From assembly GCF_036127095.1 (NCBI RefSeq), contig NZ_CP108006.1, positions 8,113,501 through 8,177,500 of the forward strand: a DNA stretch of 64,000 bases. Direction: 5' to 3'. The translations under genes were made by a program, and so were the position numbers. This stretch comes from Streptomyces sp. NBC_00335. GTDB lineage: Bacteria; Actinomycetota; Actinomycetes; Streptomycetales; Streptomycetaceae. The notes beneath the pieces are model-generated. The model did not search any database. It saw nothing but the letters and a program-made list of their open reading frames with translations, and had not been told where the DNA came from. This document shows positions 25,395 through 33,877 of this stretch, in pieces (positions within the stretch are counted from its first letter, which is position 1; every line of letters starts with the position of its first letter).

Positions 25395-25496
25395 GGCCCC
25401 ACCCCTTCCAGGCCGCCCTCACCCGATTCCGGTTCTTCCTACCCAGTTTCCGGTTTCCAGTTCCCCGTTTCCACTTCCTCTCCGAAGGAGCGTTCC

Positions 25497-26423
25497 TTGC
25501 AAAGCAAGCGAGTTCTGCCGTTGGCCGCCCTGCTGCTCTGCGCGCCGGCCCTCGCCGGTACGGTGCCCGCCGCCGCGGCCGAGCCGCAGGCAGGGCCGGC
25601 GCCCGCACCGGTGCCCGCGGGCCCGCTGCGGATCCTGCTCACCAACGACGACGGTTACAGCGCGCCCGGCATCCGGCTGGCCTTCGCGCGGCTGACCGCC
25701 GCCGGGCACGACGTCACCATCGTGGCGCCGCTGACCAACCAGAGCGGCGCCGGTACGAAGACGTCCAACTCCCCGTCCCTCACGGTCCGCCACCCCGAGC
25801 CGAAGGTCTGGGCGGTCGACGGAACCCCGGGCGACTCGGTGAACTTCGGGCTCTCCGAGGTGTTCGAAGGGCGAGCGCCCGATCTCGTCGTGTCGGGCAC
25901 CAACTTCGGCCCGAACGTGGCCGCGCTCGCCAGCCACTCCGGCACGGTCGGCGGCGCCGTCGCCGCGCTGGACGCCGGCGTGCCCGCCATCGCCCTGAGC
26001 ACCGGTGGTCTCTCGGCCCCCGACCCCGTCACCACGGTCAACGCGATGGGTCCGACGCTCGACTTCGCCGTCAAGCTGATCGACCGGCTGCGCTCGCGCG
26101 CCCGTTCCGGCCCCCTGCTGCCCCAGGGTGTCGGCCTCAACGTCAACCACCCCGTCATCGGCGCCGACGGGAAGGGCACCCCGGCCGGGGTGGCCACCAC
26201 CTTCCAGGACGCGCAGGCGCTCCTGAAGGCCGACTTCACCGATGCCGGCGACGGCACTTGGAAGGTCGGCGTGACGGTGGACCTGAAGACGCCGGCCCGC
26301 GGCAGCGACGTGGAAGCAGTGGCGGCCGGGAAGATCGCCGTCAGCCCGATGAACGCCGACTGGAACACCGGACCGGTCGACTTCGCCGTCACCGCCGCCC
26401 TGCTCAACGGGCTCCGTCCGTAG
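25497..26423 (+). CDS. surE: SurE-type 5'-nucleotidase with signal peptide
   Basis: 308-residue SurE protein. SurE hydrolyses 5'- and 3'-nucleotides and short polyphosphate. Core motifs: LRILLTNDDGYSAPGI (metal site DD), ISLSTGG-like segment, VVSGTNFGPN and HSGTVGGAVAAL. TTG 25497 is taken as the start because GAAGGAG lies 6 bases ahead and a signal peptide follows (QSKRVLPLAALLLCAPALAG...AAA). Most SurE proteins are cytoplasmic; export here points to nucleotide scavenging outside the cell. The leader carries a pyrimidine-rich stretch (25420-25480) with repeated TTTCC units. Confidence 0.9.
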   Translation: MQSKRVLPLAALLLCAPALAGTVPAAAAEPQAGPAPAPVPAGPLRILLTNDDGYSAPGIRLAFARLTAAGHDVTIVAPLTNQSGAGTKTSNSPSLTVRHPEPKVWAVDGTPGDSVNFGLSEVFEGRAPDLVVSGTNFGPNVAALASHSGTVGGAVAALDAGVPAIALSTGGLSAPDPVTTVNAMGPTLDFAVKLIDRLRSRARSGPLLPQGVGLNVNHPVIGADGKGTPAGVATTFQDAQALLKADFTDAGDGTWKVGVTVDLKTPARGSDVEAVAAGKIAVSPMNADWNTGPVDFAVTAALLNGLRP

Positions 26424-26527
26424 GCAACCCGGCAGTCCCGCCGACCACACCAGCCGGCCTTCCGGAGGCGGGGCGGGCGTTCCGCGCCCCGTCCCGCCCC
26501 CGGACGGTCCCCGACCCAGGAGTACGG

Positions 26528-28177
26528 ATGCAACGGCTCTCGCACCGGATCGCCCGGCTTTCCACGGCAACGGCAAGACCCTTATTCGCCACGGCACTTG
26601 CCCTCACCGCGCTGATCGCCACCGCGCTCCCGGCCGCCGCCTCTCCCGGCGGGCTTCCCGGCGGAGTTCCGGGCGGCCCGCCGGACGGCTCGCCGCGCCC
26701 GGTGGTCTCCGTCGCGCAGGGCGCGCTGCGCGGCCGCGCCCACGACGGGGCGCAGGAGTTCCTCGGCGTGCCCTACGCCGCCGCACCGGTCGGGGAGAAC
26801 CGGTTGCGCGCCCCGCAGCCGCCCCCGCGCTGGAACGGAGTGCGCGAGGCCGTCGAACAGGCCCCCGCCTGCCTCCAGTTCTCGCCGTTCGGGCTGCGCG
26901 ACCCCTCGGCCGTCAGCGAGGACTGCCTGTACCTGGACGTGTACCGGCCCGGCCGGGCCCGCGCGGGGGCCCGGCTGCCGGTGATCCTCTGGATGCACGG
27001 GGGCGCGTACAGCCAGGGCACCGGCACACAGTTCGGCGGTCGCACCATGGCCGAGCTGACGGGCTCCGTCGTGATCAGCATCAACTACCGCCTCGGCCAG
27101 CTCGGTTACCTGGGCCTCCCCGAACTGGGCCGCCAGAACGCACTGCGCTCCGGCTCCTTCGGCCTGATGGACCAGATCCAGGCCCTGCGCTGGACGAGGG
27201 AGAACATCGCGGCCTTCGGCGGTGACCCGGGCAACGTCACGGTCTCCGGCCAGTCCGCGGGCAGCGGTTCGGTGTGCGGACTGCTCGCCGCCCCGCCGGC
27301 GGCCGGGCTGTTCCACCGGGCCGTCCTGCAGAGCGGGCCCTGCACGCTGCTGCGCACCCCCGACGGCGCGCGGGCCGAGTCCGAGGCGCGGGCCTTCGCC
27401 GCGAGCGCGGGCTGTCCCGATCCGGTCGGGGTCGTGGCGTGCCTGCGCTCCGTTTCCGGGCAGTCGCTGGTGGACGCGGCCCGTACGCTGCCCACGTCGG
27501 GTCCCGCGTCGGGCGACGGCCTGCTGCCGCGGGATCCGGCCGCCGCGATCGCGGCCGGGGTCTGGAACAAGGTCCCGGTCCTGATCGGGAGCACCCGCTC
27601 CGAGGCGCGCCTGTTCGTCGCGCTGACCCAGCCCGCCCTGACGGCGGAGCAGTACGCGCAGCAGGTCCTCGCGGGCTACGGCGCGGCCGGGCCGGAGGTC
27701 CTCGCCCGCTACCCGGTGGCCGCTCACGGATCCCCGTACCTGGCGCTGTCGGCGGTCATGACCGATTCGACGTTCGCCTGCGAAACCGCCCGGACGGCGC
27801 AGTCGTTCGCCCGCCAGGTACCCACCTTCGCCTACGAGTTCGACGACCCCGACTCGCCGACCCTGGCGGGCGCGCAGGTCCCCGGCCTGGACGAGTCGAA
27901 CGCGCACAGTGCCGAACTCGCCTACCTGCACGACTTCACGATGGGCGAGCGGCCCCTCAGCTCCGTCCAAGTCGCCCTGGCGACAAGGATGAAGCGCTAC
28001 TGGGGCGCCTTCGCCCGCCACGGTGTTCCCGCGGTCGCGGGCCAGGCCACCTGGCCGGCCACCGGACCGGGCGGCACGGTACTGACGCTGGCGCCCGAGG
28101 GGGACCGGCCCGACCGGGCCTTCGCGGCCGAGCACCAGTGCGGCTTCTGGCGCGACCAGCCCGCCCGGCCCCTCTGA
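26528..28177 (+). CDS. Secreted type-B carboxylesterase
   Basis: 549-residue secreted carboxylesterase. ATG 26528 (AGGAG 5-6 bases upstream) starts a signal peptide (ATARPLFATALALTALIATALPAAA), followed by a Gly/Pro-rich mature N-terminus. Family motifs: EFLGVPYAAAPVG, EDCLYLDVYRP, oxyanion WMHGGAYSQGTG, nucleophile VSGQSAGS (Ser243), acid in GSTRSEARLF, His in NAHSAELAYLHDF. Cys pairs typical of the family are present (ACLQ...EDC; ETAC). It follows surE by 104 bp and may be co-transcribed with it. About 35-40% similar in motif regions to the cytoplasmic esterase at 19234; different job likely. Confidence 0.92.
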   Translation: MQRLSHRIARLSTATARPLFATALALTALIATALPAAASPGGLPGGVPGGPPDGSPRPVVSVAQGALRGRAHDGAQEFLGVPYAAAPVGENRLRAPQPPPRWNGVREAVEQAPACLQFSPFGLRDPSAVSEDCLYLDVYRPGRARAGARLPVILWMHGGAYSQGTGTQFGGRTMAELTGSVVISINYRLGQLGYLGLPELGRQNALRSGSFGLMDQIQALRWTRENIAAFGGDPGNVTVSGQSAGSGSVCGLLAAPPAAGLFHRAVLQSGPCTLLRTPDGARAESEARAFAASAGCPDPVGVVACLRSVSGQSLVDAARTLPTSGPASGDGLLPRDPAAAIAAGVWNKVPVLIGSTRSEARLFVALTQPALTAEQYAQQVLAGYGAAGPEVLARYPVAAHGSPYLALSAVMTDSTFACETARTAQSFARQVPTFAYEFDDPDSPTLAGAQVPGLDESNAHSAELAYLHDFTMGERPLSSVQVALATRMKRYWGAFARHGVPAVAGQATWPATGPGGTVLTLAPEGDRPDRAFAAEHQCGFWRDQPARPL

Positions 28178-28483
28178 GCGGGAGACGAGACCCGGTGGTC
28201 CCCGTACGGGGGTGATCCGCGCGCGCGTCAACGCGCGAGCGCGGAGCTCACCCTTGGGTGATCACCGAAAGGGCGGCGGCCCGGGGGGTGCCGCCACGCC
28301 GCCGGATGCCCCGAGGGCCACGGTCCCCACGGGCATCCGGCGGTTTCCCGCGTCCACGGCGCGGGTGCGGGCCGCGCGCCGACGGGGGATCGCCGCGCGG
28401 AACGGACCGCGCGCGATGCCAGCATGCCCGTTCGGGCAACGGAACCCAGGCGAAGCCGTTGCGCAGGCACGGGAGGTGGGAAC
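28178..28483. other. 306-bp gap before the lipase-like gene
   Basis: Contains a GC hairpin CGCGCG-TCAA-CGCGCG (about 28221-28236) that may end the esterase transcript and a perfect 14-bp palindrome TCACCC-TT-GGGTGA (28248-28261) that may be an operator for the following operon. No coding sequence seen. Confidence 0.55.
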
Positions 28484-30037
28484 GTGACCGCTCAAGCGGT
28501 GGGCACGGCGGCTCGCTCGACGCTCGCAGGGCGCAGGCCCGCGGAGGCGCCCGCGGACCCCGCCGGGGTCGCGGACGCGTCCGGATCCGCGACCCCGGCG
28601 GGGTCCGGAGCGGGCCCAACGGGCACAGCGGCCCCAAGGGTCGCAGTGACCCGGGCGGCAGGAACCGCGGCGGTCTCCGGGCCGGCTCCGCGCCGCACGG
28701 ATCCGGAGCTGCTGCTCGCGGCCTCGGTGCTGCTGGCGGACGCCGCCCTCACGGCGAAGCAGGCGGGCGCCGAGCTGACGGGCGCCCTCAGCAGCTGGCG
28801 GGTGGGACTGGAGGCGCTGCGCCGCCCCGCCTGGGCGCTCGGTACGGCCGTGTCGTGCGCACGTGCGCTGACCAGCCCGGCGGGGCTCGGATTCGGGGCC
28901 AACGGCGGAGTGGCCGGGGAACTGGCCCGGATCGCGGGAAACTTGACGTACCGCAGGCCGGCCGCCGTGGCGATGGCCGTGGACGCCTTCGCCCTGCGGA
29001 TCAGGGCGATCGCCTCCGATCACCCCAATCTGGACTCGCCGCTCGCCAGGCGGCTGACCGACGCCATGGTGGCGGGGAACAGGCTGGAGGCGCTGCGCGC
29101 CACGCACGCGCTCGTCGAGCGCCTGGGAGTCACCCGGGCCCTGACCACGATGAGCCCTGTGATCATGGAACTGTCCGCGCTGCTGGGCCTGCTCGACGAG
29201 AACCCGGTCAACGACGAGTTCTCCTGGGTGACGCTGGCCGGCGGAGTGCCGGTCACCGACCCCTTCCTCGGACTGCCGAGCACCCTGCTGAAGTACCTCA
29301 ACCCGGGCCCCGGCCGGGCCGAGCGGGCCGACGCGGACTCCATCCTGGACAAGGTGCTGGCCGCGTCCGGAAACGACATCGTCAGCTACGTCAACGACAT
29401 CGGCGCCCTCGGCAATCACGGGCTGGTGCTGCTGCGCCGCATCGAGTGCGCGGACGGCGTCGTACGGCACGTCCTGCTGCTGCCCGGAACGAGCTTCGGC
29501 CTGCTGAGCAACAGCACCCCGCAGGACCTGGTCGGAGCGTTCGACGGGCTGCTGCGCACGGATACGACGTACACGCGCGCCGCGCGCAAGCTGCTGGTGC
29601 GGGCCGGGGTGCCGGCCGGGTCGGAGCTCATGATCGTCGGGCACAGCCTGGGCGGCATGACCGCGATGAACCTCGCCGCGGACGTGGAGGTTTCCTCCCG
29701 CTACCAGCTCACGCACGTGATCGCCGTGGGCTCGCCCATCGACGGCAAACGGCCCGCCGACCACACCACCCGGGTGATCAGCCTCGTCAACAACCACGAC
29801 GTGATCCCGATGATCGACGGCCGCGGCCCCGCCTCGCCCAATGACATCCCCGCGAGCTGGGTCGAACTGGCCTGGCTGGACGAGTCGTACGACTACCCGC
29901 TGTCGCACGCTCCGCAGGCCTACTCGGACACCCTGCGCGGCCCCATGGCGCACCACCGGGAGACGGTCAACGCGCTGATCGGCGCCTACGACGGCCGCAT
30001 CGTCGGCAACCAGCCCTACATGCTGCGCGACAAGTGA
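28484..30037 (+). CDS. Lipase-like alpha/beta hydrolase with long helical N-terminus
   Basis: 517-residue protein starting at GTG 28484 (GGGAGG 7 bases upstream). No signal peptide. The first 60 residues are Ala/Pro/Gly-rich; about 70-230 look helical; the hydrolase part is C-terminal, with HVLLLPGTSFG, nucleophile elbow MIVGHSLGGMTA (Ser388), an Asp candidate in NNHDVIPM and a His candidate in YPLSHAPQAY. This resembles class-3 lipases or esterases of unknown substrate. Its stop overlaps a GTG of the next frame and the P450-like gene begins 17 bp later, so the two form an operon. A conserved-cluster role in acyl transfer or lipid trimming is possible but unproved. Confidence 0.7.
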   Translation: MTAQAVGTAARSTLAGRRPAEAPADPAGVADASGSATPAGSGAGPTGTAAPRVAVTRAAGTAAVSGPAPRRTDPELLLAASVLLADAALTAKQAGAELTGALSSWRVGLEALRRPAWALGTAVSCARALTSPAGLGFGANGGVAGELARIAGNLTYRRPAAVAMAVDAFALRIRAIASDHPNLDSPLARRLTDAMVAGNRLEALRATHALVERLGVTRALTTMSPVIMELSALLGLLDENPVNDEFSWVTLAGGVPVTDPFLGLPSTLLKYLNPGPGRAERADADSILDKVLAASGNDIVSYVNDIGALGNHGLVLLRRIECADGVVRHVLLLPGTSFGLLSNSTPQDLVGAFDGLLRTDTTYTRAARKLLVRAGVPAGSELMIVGHSLGGMTAMNLAADVEVSSRYQLTHVIAVGSPIDGKRPADHTTRVISLVNNHDVIPMIDGRGPASPNDIPASWVELAWLDESYDYPLSHAPQAYSDTLRGPMAHHRETVNALIGAYDGRIVGNQPYMLRDK

Positions 30038-30054
30038 CCCAGGGAGACAGCGAG

Positions 30055-31512
30055 ATGACCTCCGACCACGACGGCGACTCCACGGCCAAGACCGCCCCGC
30101 GACCCCCCGAGACGGCTTGGGCCCTGGAGAACGCCGTGTTCACCGCGGCCATGGTCGCCCAGCGCCTGCCCTGGACGGACGCCGTGGCCCGCGCGCTCGG
30201 CCTGGAGCACCTGACTCGCGAAGGGGTGCGGCGCGCCCTGCTGGAACACCTGCGGCGCACCCGCTCCGGGCGCCCGGTCCGGCTGCGGACGCCCTTCGGG
30301 AACTTCCTCGTACCGCTGACCCCCGAAGCGTCCGAATCCCTCCTCGTCCGGGCGGACGAGGAGCGGGCGTTGGAGCCCGCGGTCGGGCTCACGGACGCCG
30401 GACAGCGGTACGGGCTGTCCCCGCACACGGCGCTGACCTGGGAGGGCGTCGCACCGGGAGGTGAACTGCCGACGCTCGTGACCCAGTACGCCGACGAGGC
30501 GGTCGAGGGCCGGCGCGGGGACGGCACCCTGGAGTGGCAGGCCTGGGGCCGGACCACGGCGGCGCTGGCCCGCCACCTGGTGGCGGGCGGGGCGGCCGCC
30601 GAGGACACCCTGCTGAGCGAGATCGTCACCCGGGCCGCCACGGCGGACGGCCGGGGTGCCCGCGCGGACTTCGAGGCCGCTCTGCGGCGCAGGACGGCCC
30701 GCTACCTGGAGGGCCCGGATCCGGACTCCCTGGTCGGCCGGCTGGTCGCGGCGGGAGCCTCGGCGGACACCGTGTCCGCCGCGGTTGCCCACGCGCTCGC
30801 CCTGGTCACCGGGGCCGCCACCGCCACGACCCTGCAGGCCCTGGCCCTGCACACGGTGGAACCGGCGGCCGCCCCGGAGGAGGCCGTGGCCCGGGCGCTG
30901 CGCCACTACCCGCCGGTGGCCGCCGCCGTGCACCGGGTACGCGCGCCGTTCGTCTGGGAGGGCCTCGGGATCGGCGCCGGGACCGAGATCCTGTGCGCGC
31001 CGGGCTGGCTCCCCGCGCCGAAGGGCGGCGCCGGGCCGGGCGCCTGGCCGTCCGCGCTGTGCGGGGCGCCCGGCGCGTGCGCGGCGACCCGGCTCGCGGT
31101 GCTGGTCGCCGAGGAGCTCGTCCGCGCGATCACCGCGGCCGCCCGGCCCTTCCTGGTCTCGCCGCGGCTGACGGCCGGCCGGCTGCCGGGCACCCTCGAA
31201 GCGGGCTCGCTGCTCGTCTCGCTCCGGGAACTCGCGGGCGGCCGGGGTGACGGCCGGGTGACGGTCGGCAGGCCGTCGGTCCTGCCGGTCCCGGTGCGCG
31301 GCTGTACGTCCGGGTCCTACGGGGCCCTGGCGCAGACCAGCGCGGAACGCCTGGCGGCGCACGCGGAGAGCCTCGCGGCCTGCGCCGGGGCCGAGGGCTG
31401 GGACCGGGACGAGGCGGGGGAGGGTTTCCGCATGGTCCTGCTCGACCACGCGGGACGGTGCGCGCGGGCGGCCGACGGCGTGCGCAGGGCGGCCGACCGC
31501 CTGGCGGACTGA
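30055..31512 (+). CDS. Divergent cytochrome P450-like protein
   Basis: 485-residue protein not recognisable at first sight. Several features follow the P450 order: RLRTPFGNFLVPLTPEASESLL (N-terminal strand), an I-helix-like segment AVAHALALVTGAATATTLQ (about residues 243-262), RALRHYPPV (280-288) where ExxR is expected, RAPFVWEGLGIGAGTEIL (as in the G-x-x-I-P-x-G-T strand), and GAPGACAATRLAVLVAEELV with Cys342 at the haem-ligand position followed by AxxRLA. The Glu of ExxR is Arg280 here, so haem folding may be altered. ATG 30055 has GGGAG upstream. Could instead be a non-haem relic; assignment by motif only. Confidence 0.5.
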   Translation: MTSDHDGDSTAKTAPRPPETAWALENAVFTAAMVAQRLPWTDAVARALGLEHLTREGVRRALLEHLRRTRSGRPVRLRTPFGNFLVPLTPEASESLLVRADEERALEPAVGLTDAGQRYGLSPHTALTWEGVAPGGELPTLVTQYADEAVEGRRGDGTLEWQAWGRTTAALARHLVAGGAAAEDTLLSEIVTRAATADGRGARADFEAALRRRTARYLEGPDPDSLVGRLVAAGASADTVSAAVAHALALVTGAATATTLQALALHTVEPAAAPEEAVARALRHYPPVAAAVHRVRAPFVWEGLGIGAGTEILCAPGWLPAPKGGAGPGAWPSALCGAPGACAATRLAVLVAEELVRAITAAARPFLVSPRLTAGRLPGTLEAGSLLVSLRELAGGRGDGRVTVGRPSVLPVPVRGCTSGSYGALAQTSAERLAAHAESLAACAGAEGWDRDEAGEGFRMVLLDHAGRCARAADGVRRAADRLAD

Positions 31513-31548
31513 GAGGTGGGACCCGGGCGGCGCACGGTCGCCGCCCGG

Positions 31549-32331
31549 CTACCAGAAGGGCGTCTCGCGCCTGCCGCGCTCCCGGTCCACCAGGGACTGC
31601 ACGGCCTCCTGGGCCTGGTCGCACATCCGCCGGGCCGCAACCTTGCGCACGGAGTAGGACTCTGGCCGGGGCGGTGCGGGGATGGGCTCGCCCACGGTGA
31701 TGAGCCACTTCGCCGGCAGCGGGAGGAGCGTGGTGAGCGGGAAGTAGGGGAGGTCGAACAGGCGGGCCAGGGCGGGGACGTCACCGAACTTGGGGTACGC
31801 CTCCTCGGCGCCGATCACGGACACCGGTACGACGGGAGCCCCCGCCTGGACGGCGGTGGCCGCGAACCCGGGGCTGAACGGGCGCAGCCGGTAGCGGCTG
31901 CGGAAGGGCTTCTCCAGACCGGAAATTCCCTCGGGAAACACCCCCACGAGTTCCCCGGCCTTCAGATGTTCCAGCCCGAGTGTCGGATCGAGCGGAAAGG
32001 CGCCCATTTTCCTGGCGTACGAACCGATCACCGGAAATCGAAAAGTCAGAGATGCGGCCGGAACGTTCAGGGGGCGGTTCAGAATGCGGGTGAGGGATTT
32101 GACGAGGACGAACGCATCGAGTCCCCAGGCGCCCGAATGGTTGGCCACGATCATGGCCGGCCCTTCCTCCGGGATGTTCTCCCAACCGGTGACCTCCAGG
32201 CGGAAGTAGTCCTCCATCAGCCAGTCGAGCAAGCGGTCCCAGGCGCTCTCCCCGGCTTCGCCCAGCCGCTCCTTCGCGTAGCGGAACTCGGCGGCCCCCG
32301 CCTCCATCACGTCGGTCACGCTTTCTGACAC
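31549..32331 (-). CDS. PlsC/DGAT-type lysophospholipid acyltransferase
   Basis: 260-residue acyltransferase of the LPLAT family. The His-containing block is MIVANHSGAWGLDAF (a longer H-to-Asp spacing than HX4D, as in the MGAT/DGAT-like subgroup), followed by GVFPEGISGLEKPFRSRY and VVPVSVIGAEEAYP. GTG 32331 is preferred to ATG 32358 because AAGGAG stands 7 bases before it. It transfers an acyl chain to a lysolipid or glycerol-type acceptor at the membrane. It is divergent from a free-standing acyl carrier protein gene, 75 bp away, which could deliver its acyl donor. Confidence 0.85.
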   Translation of the reverse strand: MSESVTDVMEAGAAEFRYAKERLGEAGESAWDRLLDWLMEDYFRLEVTGWENIPEEGPAMIVANHSGAWGLDAFVLVKSLTRILNRPLNVPAASLTFRFPVIGSYARKMGAFPLDPTLGLEHLKAGELVGVFPEGISGLEKPFRSRYRLRPFSPGFAATAVQAGAPVVPVSVIGAEEAYPKFGDVPALARLFDLPYFPLTTLLPLPAKWLITVGEPIPAPPRPESYSVRKVAARRMCDQAQEAVQSLVDRERGRRETPFW

Positions 32332-32406
32332 GAGTATTCTCCTTTTCCTGCCGGTCATCGGCGCCACCTTGGCGCAAGGGCCGCAATATCGCAAACAGGA
32401 GCTGTC

Positions 32407-32694
32407 ATGACCAGTTCGGCCCCCGAATCGACCGGATCGATGATTGATCTGATCGGCGAAATCATCCTTTCGATGGGGGAGTCCTCTGCCGAGGACGTCC
32501 ACGCCGGTGCCCGGATGGGGGACCTGCTGACCGACTCGCTCATGGTGGTGGAGATGGCCATGGCCCTGCAGGAGAAGCTGGACGTCAAGGTGGACGAGGA
32601 GGAACTCCGCGACGTCACCGTCGCCGAGTTCGCCGCGCTCATCGACGCCCGCCGCGGCTCCGTGGTGCCCCCGCGGGACGGCGCCGCCCGGTAG
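32407..32694 (+). CDS. Free-standing acyl carrier protein
   Basis: 95-residue acyl carrier protein. The phosphopantetheine site is LLTDSLMVVEMAMAL (Ser about residue 45), with the usual acidic helix II and the C-terminal VDEEELRDVTVAEFAALID. Start ATG 32407 follows AGGAG by 5 bases. It is not beside fatty-acid synthase genes but divergent from a PlsC-type acyltransferase and near a lipase-like and a P450-like gene, so a dedicated acyl-modification pathway is likely. Confidence 0.9.
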   Translation: MTSSAPESTGSMIDLIGEIILSMGESSAEDVHAGARMGDLLTDSLMVVEMAMALQEKLDVKVDEEELRDVTVAEFAALIDARRGSVVPPRDGAAR

Positions 32695-32732
32695 CCGGGC
32701 CCGGCCGGAGCCGGGCCCGGCTCCGGCCGGGC

Positions 32733-33668
32733 CTAGCGGGCGCCCGCCGAGGCGTGGGCCGGCGGAGCGGCGGTCGCCGCCGGCGCCGACGTGGCGTGTA
32801 CGGCGTCGAGCTGGGTCTCCATGTCGTCGAGCGCGCTGCGCACCGCGGCGATCCGCAGCAGGAGTTCGTCGGCGGCGTCCGGCGGCGACTGCTTCGCCAG
32901 GAGCAGGGAGCGCTTCTCCTCCTTCTCGGCCTCGTCCTCCATCTCCCGCGCCTCCTCAAGGGCGTTGAGGACCACCCCGATCAGGACGTTGACCAGCACG
33001 AAAGAGCCGAAGAGCACGTAGGAGGCGTAGTAGAGGAGGCTCAGCGGGGAGATGGCCAGCCCCGCGTGGACGGCATCTCCGAGCCCTTCGAGCGTCATCA
33101 GCAGGAACAGGGTCAGTGCGGCCCGGCCGATGGACCCGTAGTGCTGCGGGTCGTGGTCGGCGAAGCAGATCCAGCCGATCATCGCGTACACGTAGACGAT
33201 CAGCGCGCCCACGAACAGGAAGCTGACGGTACCGGGCAGGCTGCGGCCCACCGCGACCAGCAGGACCCGCAGCTGGGGCATGAACCGGGCGGTGCGCAGG
33301 ACCCGGGCCAGCCGCAGCAGCCGCAGGAGCGTGGTGTTCTCCCGGAGGAACGGGATGAAGGCCGAGGAGACGACCAGCAAGTCGAAGATGTTCCAAGGGT
33401 CTTGGAAGAAAGCTTTCGGCCGGTCGGCGTGAGCGCCGAGGCGGAGCAGCATCTCCAGAGTGAAGGCGATCACGCAGAAGCGCTCGGCCGCCGAAAGGAG
33501 GCCGTCGTACTCGGCGGAGAAGCCGCTGTACGTCTCGGCCCCCAGCAGTGCGGCGTTGAAGAGGATCACCGCGAAAACGGTGAGCGAGAACGCGGGCGCC
33601 TCGCACACGTCGCGGCAAGGTGCGGCAAGCCTTCCACGCCAGGTGTCCACCGCGGTCGGGTCGGTCAT
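32733..33668 (-). CDS. NaChBac-like voltage-gated cation channel
   Basis: 311-residue six-helix channel subunit of the bacterial voltage-gated sodium channel family. S4 has five Arg at every third position (R116, R119, R122, R125, R128: LLRLLRLARVLRTAR). S2-S3 contains LEMLLRLGAH and DPWNIFDLLVV. The pore loop reads LFLLMTLEGLGDAVHAG; the filter TLEGLGD (Glu194) differs from the usual TLESW. S6 (FGSFVLVNVLIGVVLNALEE) leads to a charged C-terminal coiled coil (EDEAEKEEKRSLLL...ALDDMETQLDAV), which typically holds the tetramer. ATG 33668 has GGGAG upstream. Confidence 0.88.
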   Translation of the reverse strand: MTDPTAVDTWRGRLAAPCRDVCEAPAFSLTVFAVILFNAALLGAETYSGFSAEYDGLLSAAERFCVIAFTLEMLLRLGAHADRPKAFFQDPWNIFDLLVVSSAFIPFLRENTTLLRLLRLARVLRTARFMPQLRVLLVAVGRSLPGTVSFLFVGALIVYVYAMIGWICFADHDPQHYGSIGRAALTLFLLMTLEGLGDAVHAGLAISPLSLLYYASYVLFGSFVLVNVLIGVVLNALEEAREMEDEAEKEEKRSLLLAKQSPPDAADELLLRIAAVRSALDDMETQLDAVHATSAPAATAAPPAHASAGAR

Positions 33669-33877
33669 CGTGCTCCCTCGTACGGGCCACCGGCCGCCCC
33701 CGGACCCGCACGCGCCGGCTGCGCCGCGACGGAAGACGAGGCAGCCGAGGCGATGTTCATGTTCCGGGTCGTGTAACGCCGTACGGGCGAAATCGAGACG
33801 CCCTGGCGCGCTACATCGCCCGATCGGGGACCCGACCCGCCCCGTGAGGGCCGGGGCGCGGTGTGCAGGATGGGCGT

